From: Microbacteriaceae bacterium
GTDB lineage: Bacteria > Actinomycetota > Actinomycetes > Actinomycetales > Microbacteriaceae
Direction of reading: 5' to 3'
Length of the DNA: 5,835 nt
NCBI GenBank assembly: GCA_022701925.1
Contig: JAKONM010000229.1
Location: 1 to 5,835 of the forward strand
The notes under the pieces were generated by a model, which was not told the DNA's origin, did no database searches, and worked only from the letters and a program-made list of their open reading frames with translations. Shown here piece after piece: positions 1-4,761 of the stretch. Positions within the stretch are counted from its first letter, which is position 1; every line of letters begins with the position of its first letter. The translations under genes were made by a program, and so were the position numbers.

Positions 1-190
1 GCAGGGCGATCGCGACGGTGCCGACGCCGATGGCGACGCACAGCGCGGAGAGCCCGGAGGCGGCCTGGTCGGCACTCGCGCCCACTGCGCGAAGGCCCGC
101 CAGCACGACGACGAAGGACGAGGAGAATCCCACCGCGGCACTGATCACCCCGGCCAGGACCGGCTGCGAGGTCCCACGGCGTTCTGTCAC
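1..190 (-). CDS. benE: BenE-family transporter, N-terminal part (runs off left edge)
   Basis: Sixty-three residues are visible on the minus strand from a GTG at 190-188: VTERRGTSQPVLAGVISAAV, followed by a GFSSSFVVVLAGLRAVGAS stretch and ASGLSALCVAIGVG. The pattern 'LAG...GFSSSFVVVLAGLRAVGAS..QAASGL.ALC.A.G' matches the start of the BenE (benzoate membrane transport, YdcO-like) family, whose members are inner-membrane proteins of roughly 380-400 residues that import aromatic carboxylates with protons. The first transmembrane helix spans about residues 11-32 and the second begins near residue 46. There is no Shine-Dalgarno sequence before the GTG. Instead a TAGGTT -10 element (203-198) lies 7 nt upstream, so translation is probably leaderless. 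The gene diverges from an XRE-cupin regulator, a common arrangement for this family. Substrate is inferred from the family only; most of the protein lies outside the window. Confidence 0.85.
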   Translation of the reverse strand, partial: MTERRGTSQPVLAGVISAAVGFSSSFVVVLAGLRAVGASADQAASGLSALCVAIGVGTVAIAL

Positions 191-196
191 GGAACG
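180..196. promoter_or_regulatory. Operator half of a pair, IR1 (CGTTC-N7-GAACG)
   Basis: A perfect 5-bp inverted repeat CGTTC TGTCACG GAACG covers the GTG start codon (188-190) and the predicted transcription start of the minus-strand transporter gene. It has the same arms and the same 7-nt spacer as the repeat at 207-223, 27 bp away. A protein bound here would block transcription initiation of the transporter. Assignment to the adjacent XRE regulator is inference. Confidence 0.6.
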
Positions 197-197
197 A

Positions 198-203
198 AAC
201 CTA
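198..203 (-). promoter_or_regulatory. -10 element of the leaderless benE-type gene
   Basis: Read on the minus strand this is TAGGTT, matching TANNNT. It is followed by seven bases and then the GTG start codon at 190-188. This spacing puts the transcription start on or next to the start codon, the hallmark of leaderless genes in high-GC actinobacteria. No clear -35 hexamer is visible. Confidence 0.55.
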
Positions 204-206
204 GGT

Positions 207-223
207 CGTTCCGCCCCAGAACG
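207..223. promoter_or_regulatory. Operator half of a pair, IR2 (CGTTC-N7-GAACG)
   Basis: This inverted repeat CGTTC CGCCCCA GAACG extends to 6-bp arms (TCGTTC/GAACGA, 206-224). It lies just upstream of the -10 element of the plus-strand regulator gene (225-230), in its promoter spacer, and also upstream of the transporter's -10 element. It could therefore serve autoregulation as well as control of the transporter. The identical architecture at 180-196 makes chance less likely, although the arms are short. Confidence 0.6.
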
Positions 224-224
224 A

Positions 225-230
225 TAGCCT
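225..230 (+). promoter_or_regulatory. -10 element of the leaderless XRE-cupin gene
   Basis: TAGCCT matches TANNNT and is followed by seven bases (GCCACGC) and the GTG at 238. There is no purine-rich ribosome binding site in the gap, which supports a leaderless transcript and selects this GTG as the start. The -35 region is not recognisable, consistent with an activator-assisted or simply weak promoter. Confidence 0.55.
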
Positions 231-237
231 GCCACGC

Positions 238-771
238 GTGGATGATCACGCCGGGCGCGAGCACCTCGCCCTGGGCGAGCGCATCCGTGCCGCGCGGGTC
301 GAGGCGGGTCTCTCGCTCTCGGAGGTCGCGCGGCGCGCCGGCGTCGGCAAGGGCACGCTGTCCGAGCTCGAGCACGGGCTGCGCGCGCCGCGGCTGGAGA
401 CGCTCTGGGCGCTCAGCACCGCGCTGGGCGTGCCACTGGGTCGCTTCGCCACCAGCGACGGGGCCACCGCTGCGGGTGCGGCCGTGGAGCCGGTGCTGGT
501 GGACCGCTGGACCTCGGACGCGTTCTACGAGCTCTACCGCGGCACGGTCGGGCCGGAGACCCAGCACTCCCCCGCCCATGCCGCCGGTGTGACCGAGGTG
601 CTCACGGTGATCACGGGGCGCCTCGAGGCCGGCCCGGAGGAGGCCCTCAGCACGGCGGGACCGGGCGAGAGCATCGCGTTCGCCGGCTCAGCCCCGCACC
701 GCTATCGCGCCGTGCAAACTCCGTGCCAGGTCGTGATCGTCATCCGCTACGGCAGTCCGCCGGTCGGCTGA
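238..771 (+). CDS. XRE-family transcriptional regulator with C-terminal cupin domain
   Basis: The 177-residue protein starts with an XRE/HTH_3 DNA-binding domain at about residues 11-66: LGERIRAARVEAGLSLSEVA, then ARRAGVGKGTLSELEHGLRA and the helix ending in LSTALGVPL. The second half (about 85-170) is a small cupin. A motif-1-like stretch runs SPAHAAGVTEVLTVITGRLE (H114, G117, E120, G127), and a motif-2-like stretch GPGESIAFAGSAPHRY contains H154. XRE-cupin regulators of this length typically sense a small ligand or metal and control a neighbouring transporter or catabolic gene. Here the divergent neighbour is a BenE-family transporter, so regulation of aromatic-acid uptake is the natural inference; the ligand is unknown. 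The start at GTG 238 is fixed by the TAGCCT element 7 nt upstream and by the absence of any ribosome binding site. The gene ends 20 bp before the convergent gene at 792. Confidence 0.88.
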   Translation: MDDHAGREHLALGERIRAARVEAGLSLSEVARRAGVGKGTLSELEHGLRAPRLETLWALSTALGVPLGRFATSDGATAAGAAVEPVLVDRWTSDAFYELYRGTVGPETQHSPAHAAGVTEVLTVITGRLEAGPEEALSTAGPGESIAFAGSAPHRYRAVQTPCQVVIVIRYGSPPVG

Positions 772-791
772 GTCCTCGCGCCGGCGTCCGA

Positions 792-1118
792 TCAGAAGTC
801 CTGGCGCGCGCGTCGAAGCCGCTCGGCGGCCGCCTCCGTCGCGAGTGCGCGGGAGCCCGGATCGAGGTGCCACCGCAGCGCTCCCACGCCGAGCTGGACG
901 CCGATGATCACCACGGCGACGGCAGCCGCGACGCCGCTCGACGCGTAGTAGATCCCGGCGAGCTCGTCGGAGGGCGGCAGACCCGGCTCGTCGTAGGTCA
1001 TGGTGTCGGCGCCCGCGCCCAGCAGCGCCAGCACGATGGCGCCCAGCAGCACGAGGCTCCACAGCACCGTCAGCCCGACCATCCAGGGGTTCACCGGGGT
1101 GCGCGGAGCCTCGACCAC
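792..1118 (-). CDS. Small two-helix membrane protein of unknown function
   Basis: From the GTG at 1118 the product is about 108 residues (VVEAPRTPVNPWMVGLTVLW...). Two hydrophobic helices are visible: WMVGLTVLWSLVLLGAIVLA near residues 12-34, and GVAAAVAVVIIGVQLGVGAL near residues 63-82. They are separated by a polar loop of about 28 residues containing MTYDEPGLPPSDELAGIYY. The C-terminus is charged and helical (ALATEAAAERLRRARQDF). This suggests a helical hairpin with its charged tail in the cytoplasm. I chose the GTG at 1118 because AAGG (1129-1126 on the minus strand) sits 7 nt upstream; an in-frame ATG at 1154 would add 12 residues but has no properly spaced ribosome binding site. No family was recognised. 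It is convergent with the XRE gene and divergent from the secreted-protein gene. Confidence 0.7.
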   Translation of the reverse strand: MVEAPRTPVNPWMVGLTVLWSLVLLGAIVLALLGAGADTMTYDEPGLPPSDELAGIYYASSGVAAAVAVVIIGVQLGVGALRWHLDPGSRALATEAAAERLRRARQDF

Positions 1119-1201
1119 GAGCACACCTTGGCAGGCGCCGCGGCCGGGCACCATCCTTGGCCCGGGCGGCGCGAGGAGCGGCCCTGACGGCGAGGAGGGC
1201 G

Positions 1202-1732
1202 ATGACCAGGCGCGTGCGGGTGATCGCCGGTGCAGCCGCCGCGGTGATGCTGGCGCTCGGCGCGGTGCCGATCGCCCACGCCGCCGACCGGCTGCTGCCG
1301 CATGCCGTCGACCTGTGGGACACGACGCAGTGCTCGCCCGCCACCTCCGCCGACCACTCGGTGTTCGGGATGGCGGCCCTCGTGCTGCAGCCGGGCCACC
1401 CCGACGTGCAGATCCTGGAGGCGCGGCCCCTGGGCCTGTCCGCGGGCGCCCGGTGGCGCACCTGGGTCGTGCCCGTCGCGGAGGACGCCGGCTGGACGGG
1501 CAGCCTGGGCACGAGCGCGCCGCCAGTCGGCTGGTCGCAGCGCGTCGCCGCGGCGGGCGCGACCCTGTCGGGCGATCGGCGCGCCGAGCTGGACCTGGAG
1601 ATCTGGCCCGGCCCCGGCGAGACCCGCACCGCGGTCCGCGGCTTCCTCGTCCGGTACCGCACCGTGTTCGGGATCACGCGGACCGCCCGCACGCCCACCG
1701 AGCTCACCACGCGCGCGGGCGGGTGCTCCTGA
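1202..1732 (+). CDS. Small secreted protein of unknown function
   Basis: The 176-residue product has a classical signal peptide: a basic MTRRVRV start, a hydrophobic core of about residues 8-22, and a likely signal peptidase I site after residue 27 (AHA|AD). The mature part (~149 residues) contains only two cysteines, C44 and C175 near the extreme C-terminus, which could form one disulphide after export. It is rich in tryptophan and short beta-like segments (VLQPGHPDVQILEARPL, WRTWVVPVAED, ELDLEIWPGPGETRTAVRGF), suggesting a compact beta-rich extracellular domain. The ATG at 1202 is preceded by GGAGG (1194-1198) three bases upstream; a TTG at 1157 would add 15 residues ahead of the signal peptide and is less likely. 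I do not recognise the family, and the neighbours do not indicate a function. Confidence 0.75.
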   Translation: MTRRVRVIAGAAAAVMLALGAVPIAHAADRLLPHAVDLWDTTQCSPATSADHSVFGMAALVLQPGHPDVQILEARPLGLSAGARWRTWVVPVAEDAGWTGSLGTSAPPVGWSQRVAAAGATLSGDRRAELDLEIWPGPGETRTAVRGFLVRYRTVFGITRTARTPTELTTRAGGCS

Positions 1733-1762
1733 CCGGCGCCGACGCGCTGGCGCGCCGACTCC

Positions 1763-1768
1763 TACGCT
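1763..1768 (+). promoter_or_regulatory. -10 element of the leaderless M20 peptidase gene
   Basis: TACGCT matches TANNNT and is followed by six bases (CCACGA) and the GTG at 1775. No ribosome binding site lies in the gap. The M20 gene is therefore probably transcribed from its own leaderless promoter despite being only 42 bp downstream of the secreted-protein gene. No -35 hexamer is evident. Confidence 0.5.
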
Positions 1769-1774
1769 CCACGA

Positions 1775-2881
1775 GTGGACGAGAGCAGCGACGTCGTCGG
1801 CCTGACCCGGGACCTGGTGGCCGTGGACAGCGTGAACCCCGGGCTCGTCCCAGGGGCTGCGGGCGAGGCCGGGATCGTGTCGGCGCTGGCCGCGCGGCTG
1901 CAGCGCTCGGGCTTCACCACCACGGTCGTCCCGGCCGCCAGCGGGTCGGACCGGCCCAGCCTGCTGGCGGTGCCGCCGGCCACGAGCACGGGGCCGCTCG
2001 TGGTGCTGAACGGCCACCTGGACACCGTCGGCACGGCCGGCATGGCCGACCCGTTCGCGGCCAGCATCTCGGAGGGGCGCCTGCGGGGCCGGGGCGCGGC
2101 GGACATGAAGGGCGGCGTCGCGGCGCTCGTCGCCGCCGCCGAGCGGCTGGTCGCGCAGCGGGCGCCGGTGCGCCCGGTGCTGGCCCTCGTCGCCGACGAG
2201 GAGGACGCGAGCCTGGGCAGCGAGGCGGTGATCGCCGCGCTGCCGCGGCTCGGGCTGCAGCCCGACGCGTGCCTGATCGCCGAGCCGACGGACCTCCGGG
2301 TCTGCGACTCGCTGCGGGGCTTCGCGCTGCTGCGGGTCGCGTTCTCCGGACGGGCCGCGCACAGCTCGCAGGCCGACCTGGGCGTGAACGCCGTGACCCA
2401 CCTGGGTCGCTTCCTGCACCTGGTCGACCGGCTCGCGCCCAAGATCCGGCAGGAGGGCGGCGACCTGATGGCGACCCGGGTCGCGGGCGGCACATCGGCG
2501 TTCGTGGTGCCCGACGCGGCGGAGTGCCTGGTCGAGGTGCGAACCGCGCCGGGCCGGCGCGTCGAGACGGCGCTGGAGGCGGTGCGCGCGGGCCTGGACC
2601 CGCAGTGGGCGGCGCAGATCGAGGTGCTCATGCAGCGGGAGGCCTGGCGACTGGACGGGAGCGGTCCCGCCGCGGACCTGGCGGCGAGGCTCGACGCGCA
2701 GCTGGCAGGCGGCCCGCGCTTCGACGCGCCCTACTGGATGGAGGCGCCGCTGTGGCAGGCCGTCGCACCGACGGCGATCTGCGGCCCCTCCGGCGGCGGC
2801 CTCCACGCCGCCGACGAGTGGCTGGACCTGGATCAGCTGGAGCGGTTCACGGAGGCGCTGATCCGGGTGCTCGCGGGCTGA
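1775..2881 (+). CDS. M20-family metallopeptidase/deacylase (ArgE/DapE type)
   Basis: The 368-residue protein is full length for the M20 (ArgE/DapE/ACY1/CPG2) family, whose two-zinc enzymes hydrolyse amide bonds of N-acyl amino acids or small peptides in the cytoplasm. The expected residues are all present: H81 and D83 in VLNGHLDTVG, bridging D110 in GRGAADMKGG, catalytic E142 and metal ligand E143 in DEEDASLGSE, E170 in AEPTDL, and H344 in GGLHAADEW. The inserted lid/dimerisation domain (about residues 180-290) starts at RGFALLRVAFSGRAAHSS, with the conserved H196. The N-terminal 'LTRDLVAVDSVNP' is also typical. The start is the GTG at 1775, supported by a TACGCT -10 element 6 nt upstream. 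The substrate cannot be assigned: acetylornithine or succinyl-diaminopimelate deacylase are possible, but no arg or dap gene is nearby, so a general acyl-amino-acid amidohydrolase is equally likely. Confidence 0.92.
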   Translation: MDESSDVVGLTRDLVAVDSVNPGLVPGAAGEAGIVSALAARLQRSGFTTTVVPAASGSDRPSLLAVPPATSTGPLVVLNGHLDTVGTAGMADPFAASISEGRLRGRGAADMKGGVAALVAAAERLVAQRAPVRPVLALVADEEDASLGSEAVIAALPRLGLQPDACLIAEPTDLRVCDSLRGFALLRVAFSGRAAHSSQADLGVNAVTHLGRFLHLVDRLAPKIRQEGGDLMATRVAGGTSAFVVPDAAECLVEVRTAPGRRVETALEAVRAGLDPQWAAQIEVLMQREAWRLDGSGPAADLAARLDAQLAGGPRFDAPYWMEAPLWQAVAPTAICGPSGGGLHAADEWLDLDQLERFTEALIRVLAG

Positions 2882-2914
2882 CGCTCCCGCTGAGGGCGGT
2901 CGGGGTCACCGGCC

Positions 2915-2945
2915 CGCAGCCGGCTCCACCCCGGCCGGGGCTGCG
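2915..2945 (+). terminator. Possible hairpin terminator after the M20 gene
   Basis: CGCAGCC (2915-2921) pairs perfectly with GGCTGCG (2939-2945) around a 17-nt GC-rich loop that itself contains the palindrome CCCCGGCCGGGG (2929-2940). It lies 34 bp after the M20 stop. No T-tract follows, so this is only a candidate factor-assisted or imperfect terminator, and the alternative foldings compete. Confidence 0.35.
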
Positions 2946-3005
2946 CAGGATCGATCGCCGTCCTGCTGGCGGTCACCGCGGTGCCCGTTCGTCGCCGTCG
3001 CGCCG

Positions 3006-3024
3006 CACCGCTGGGTCAGCGGTG
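3006..3024. repeat. Perfect hairpin CACCGCT/AGCGGTG upstream of the sigma gene
   Basis: A 7-bp perfect inverted repeat with a 5-nt GGGTC loop lies about 95 bp before the sigma-factor start. Its outer arms (CACCG/CGGTG) are shared with the palindrome at 2974-2983. It could be a protein-binding site, an RNA hairpin in the leader, or chance in GC-rich DNA; the sequence does not decide. Confidence 0.45.
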
Positions 3025-3105
3025 ACTCGGGAGGCGCAGACTCGTCCTGCCCGGAACACGCGAATCGCCCGGCTCGCACGGATCCGGAACTCTTCGACGT
3101 CTCGC

Positions 3106-3112
3106 GGGAAGA
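3106..3112 (+). promoter_or_regulatory. Ribosome binding site of the sigma gene
   Basis: GGGAAGA ends 7 nt before the GTG at 3120. It is the only purine-rich element at suitable spacing and decides the start codon, since the reading frame has no nearby ATG. Confidence 0.5.
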
Positions 3113-3119
3113 CCTCTTC

Positions 3120-3689
3120 GTGACCACCGATCGAGCCGTCATCGCCCTCTCGCTGGAGGACCCTCAGGCGTTCGGGCTGCTGTTCGAGCGTCACGCCCGG
3201 CCGATCCACCGCTTCATCGCCCGGCGCACCGACGACGAGGTGGCGAAGGACGTCGTCGCCGAGACCTTCTTCCGCGCGTTCGAGCGCCGCGACCGCTTCT
3301 CCTCGACCCGTGACGACGCCCTGCCGTGGCTGTTCGGCATCGCGGTCAACGTGCTGCGACACCGCCGATTCCGGGACCTGCCGCTGCTGCCCGAGGACGA
3401 GCAGGGCGCCGCGTCGAGCGACGACATCGACGCGGTCGGGCGTCGCCTCGACGCGCAGCGCCAGCTGCAGCACGTCCTCGCCGCCGTGCGTCGGATGCCC
3501 GCCGGCACCCGCGACGTGGTGCTGCTGAACGCCTGGGCCGACATGACCTACGAGGACATCGCCGAAGCGCTCCAGATCCCGATCGGCACCGTCCGGTCCC
3601 GACTCCACCGGGCGCGCACGATCCTGCGCGCGCTGCCCCAGCCCCGACCACAGGGAGGTCCTCATGGACTCGATGCAGTTGCTCCGTGA
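3120..3689 (+). CDS. ECF-type RNA polymerase sigma factor (sigma-70 family)
   Basis: The 189-residue protein has the two-domain ECF layout. Sigma region 2 spans about residues 15-82: AFGLLFERHARPIHRFIARR, then DEVAKDVVAETFFRAFERRDRF and the promoter-melting/-10 recognition helix LPWLFGIAVNVLRHRRFR. A linker of about 30 residues follows, and region 4 spans about 112-170, with MPAGTRDVVLLNAWADMTYE and the -35-binding helix-turn-helix IAEALQIPIGTVRSRLHRAR. The role is to direct RNA polymerase to a small regulon in response to a signal. The start is GTG 3120 with GGGAAGA 7 nt upstream. Its last 26 bases overlap the next gene, which begins at 3664 and carries the likely antagonist, so the two form a coupled operon. 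There is no C-terminal SnoaL-like extension, so this is not an ECF41/56 type. The short tail after region 4 (PQPRPQGGPHGLDAVAP) looks disordered. Confidence 0.93.
   Translation: MTTDRAVIALSLEDPQAFGLLFERHARPIHRFIARRTDDEVAKDVVAETFFRAFERRDRFSSTRDDALPWLFGIAVNVLRHRRFRDLPLLPEDEQGAASSDDIDAVGRRLDAQRQLQHVLAAVRRMPAGTRDVVLLNAWADMTYEDIAEALQIPIGTVRSRLHRARTILRALPQPRPQGGPHGLDAVAP
3653..3658 (+). promoter_or_regulatory. Internal ribosome binding site of the sigma partner gene
   Basis: GGGAGG lies inside the sigma coding region, five bases before the ATG at 3664. Its presence fixes the start of the downstream gene and implies that ribosomes translating the sigma factor reach the initiation region of its partner, giving coupled, near-stoichiometric synthesis. 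Confidence 0.75.
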
Positions 3690-4665
3690 CCACCGCGCCG
3701 ACCAGCCCGAGCTCGCCGCGGAGGACCTGCGGGCGATGCGCCTGGACCTCGAGCGCCGCCTCCGGAGTGCGCCCCGCCGCCGCCGCACGGCACCGCGGCG
3801 GGGGCTCGCCGTCGGCCTGATCGCCGCGGGCGCTGCGGCCTGCATCACCGTCGGGCTGGTCACCGCCAGCCCCGCACCCGAGGCGTCCGCGGCCGCCGCC
3901 GCCCTGCTGCAGGGCGCTGCCGCGACGGCCCGGTCCACGACGGCCGCCGACGGCCCGATCACCCTGAGGATCGAGCAGGAGGCCGTCGCGGTGAACGGCG
4001 ACACGGCCGAGCCGTGGTCGGAGGCGTACCTCGACCGCACGGTCACGGTGCTCTCGGTGCCCGCGGGGGACGGCGAATGGACCCGACGCACCTGGTCGCT
4101 GCCCGTCCGCACGGTCTTCGGCGGGGAGGGCGCCCGCGCCTTCGCGCAGCGGGACTCCGCGGGCTCGGCGACGGCGCAGGACCCGACGGTCGAGACGTCC
4201 GCCGACGGCAGCTTCACCGTGGGCGAGCTCGGCGGCCCGAGCGACGTGTTCGGCTCCGACCGTCAGGCGCTGCGACGACTGCCGACCGCCACCGAGCCGC
4301 TGCTGCGAGCGCTGCAGACCGCCGACCTCGGCGCCGGTCCCGCTGAGAGCGAGCCCGAGCACGTGATGGAGGCCGCGAGCGTCGTGCTCGACAGCGGCGT
4401 CGCGGACGACCGGCTGCAGGCCGCGGTCTTCACGGCCCTGCAGCAGCAGGCGGGACTGACCGTGACCGAGCAGCGCGCCGACCTCGACGGCCGCACCGGC
4501 ACCGCGATCGGGGTGCGACCCGGCAAGGGGGCGGAGACCTCGTTCCAGCTGATCCTCGACCCGACCACCGGGCGGTACCTCGGGCACCGCGAGGTGAACC
4601 TCGTCGCGATCGGCTCCGTTCCCGTCGGTGCCGTGCTCGACTCCACCGCCGTCACCCGCCGGTGA
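3664..4665 (+). CDS. CU044_5270-like single-pass membrane protein, candidate anti-sigma factor
   Basis: The 333-residue product has three parts. The N-terminal 46 residues are charged and probably helical and cytoplasmic (MDSMQLLRDHRADQPELAAE, then DLRAMRLDLERRLR and a run of arginines). One transmembrane helix follows at about 47-68 (GLAVGLIAAGAAACITVGLV). The long outer domain (about 75-333) contains LLQGAAATARST, a beta-rich middle with WTRRTWSLPV, and the C-terminal GRTGTAIGV...FQLILDPTTGRYLG. This layout, and the position overlapping an ECF sigma gene by 26 bp, match the CU044_5270 family, which commonly follows sigma genes in actinobacteria and has no firmly established function. The arginine-rich stretch before the helix favours an N-in, C-out topology. 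The N-terminus has no HxxxCxxC zinc motif, so it is not a ZAS-type anti-sigma factor. Sequestration of the sigma factor by the N-terminal helices is inference. Confidence 0.8.
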   Translation: MDSMQLLRDHRADQPELAAEDLRAMRLDLERRLRSAPRRRRTAPRRGLAVGLIAAGAAACITVGLVTASPAPEASAAAAALLQGAAATARSTTAADGPITLRIEQEAVAVNGDTAEPWSEAYLDRTVTVLSVPAGDGEWTRRTWSLPVRTVFGGEGARAFAQRDSAGSATAQDPTVETSADGSFTVGELGGPSDVFGSDRQALRRLPTATEPLLRALQTADLGAGPAESEPEHVMEAASVVLDSGVADDRLQAAVFTALQQQAGLTVTEQRADLDGRTGTAIGVRPGKGAETSFQLILDPTTGRYLGHREVNLVAIGSVPVGAVLDSTAVTRR

Positions 4666-4682
4666 TGCGAGTATCCGCGCCG

Positions 4683-4694
4683 CTGCTGCAGCAG
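4683..4694. repeat. Perfect 12-bp palindrome after the sigma operon
   Basis: CTGCTGCAGCAG begins 17 bp after the stop of the sigma partner gene. It cannot form a hairpin with a normal loop without losing its central pairs, and no T-tract follows, so it is a poor terminator. It might be a dimeric protein site in the upstream region of the small membrane-protein gene, or chance. Confidence 0.3.
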
Positions 4695-4737
4695 ACTTCC
4701 AGTGAATGCGCAGACTGCACGCAGAACAGGAGCCTGG

Positions 4738-4761
4738 GTGAACGCCATGATCAGGCCATGA
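4738..4761 (+). CDS. Possible seven-residue leader peptide coupled to the next gene
   Basis: A GTG at 4738 opens a frame reading VNAMIRP followed by TGA at 4759-4761. The stop overlaps the ATG of the downstream membrane-protein gene as ATGA. The GTG has a good ribosome binding site, AGGAG (4728-4732), with five bases of spacing, whereas the downstream ATG has only a weak purine run very close to it. The arrangement suggests that ribosomes load at the mini-ORF and reinitiate at 4758. The peptide itself shows no attenuator-like run of one amino acid. It may be chance, since such a short frame is easily generated. Confidence 0.4.
   Translation: MNAMIRP

Larger units (their letters stand above)
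2882..3119. other. Non-coding stretch with clustered inverted repeats upstream of the sigma gene
   Basis: This 238-bp gap shows no convincing gene on either strand. It holds the hairpin at 2915-2945, then GCAGGA-N10-TCCTGC (2945-2966), the perfect palindrome CACCGCGGTG (2974-2983), and the hairpin CACCGCT-GGGTC-AGCGGTG (3006-3024). After these comes a directly repeated CCGGAAC at 3051-3057 and 3084-3090, 33 bp apart. The 3' end must carry the promoter and leader of the sigma gene, but I could not identify an unambiguous -35/-10 pair. Confidence 0.6.

Noticed and set aside
1733..1762. Hairpin GGCGCC...GGCGCGCC between the secreted-protein and M20 genes as a terminator
   Set aside because: Pairing needs a bulge, the stem is short, and such GGCGCC-like repeats arise easily in GC-rich DNA.
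1091..2806. Long minus-strand open frame (571 codons) opposite the M20 gene
   Set aside because: It is antisense to a clear M20 enzyme, has arginine-rich composition without domains, and has no plausible promoter.
3051..3119. Autoregulatory ECF promoter with GGAAC as -35
   Set aside because: No CGTC/GTCT-like -10 occurs 16-18 bp after either GGAAC; the only CGTC (3098-3101) is 7 bp from one and about 40 bp from the other. Kept only as a repeat observation.
1000..3123. Very long plus-strand open frame (707 codons) across the secreted-protein and M20 genes
   Set aside because: Its translation is dominated by Arg/Gly/Ala/Pro low-complexity sequence typical of the wrong frame in GC-rich DNA, and it overlaps two genes with recognisable signal peptide or catalytic motifs.
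2906..3142. 78-codon minus-strand open frame in the gap before the sigma gene
   Set aside because: It has no ribosome binding site, a Ser/Arg/Ala-rich sequence without hydrophobic core or motif, and runs into the sigma coding region; it looks like chance.
2973..4587. Long minus-strand open frames opposite the sigma factor and its partner
   Set aside because: They mirror the codons of two well-supported plus-strand genes and have biased composition with no recognisable motif.
4662..4757. Upstream ATG at 4662 as the start of the DUF4190-like gene
   Set aside because: It would overlap the sigma partner's stop, lacks a ribosome binding site at usable spacing, and adds a polar cysteine-containing extension not expected in this family.
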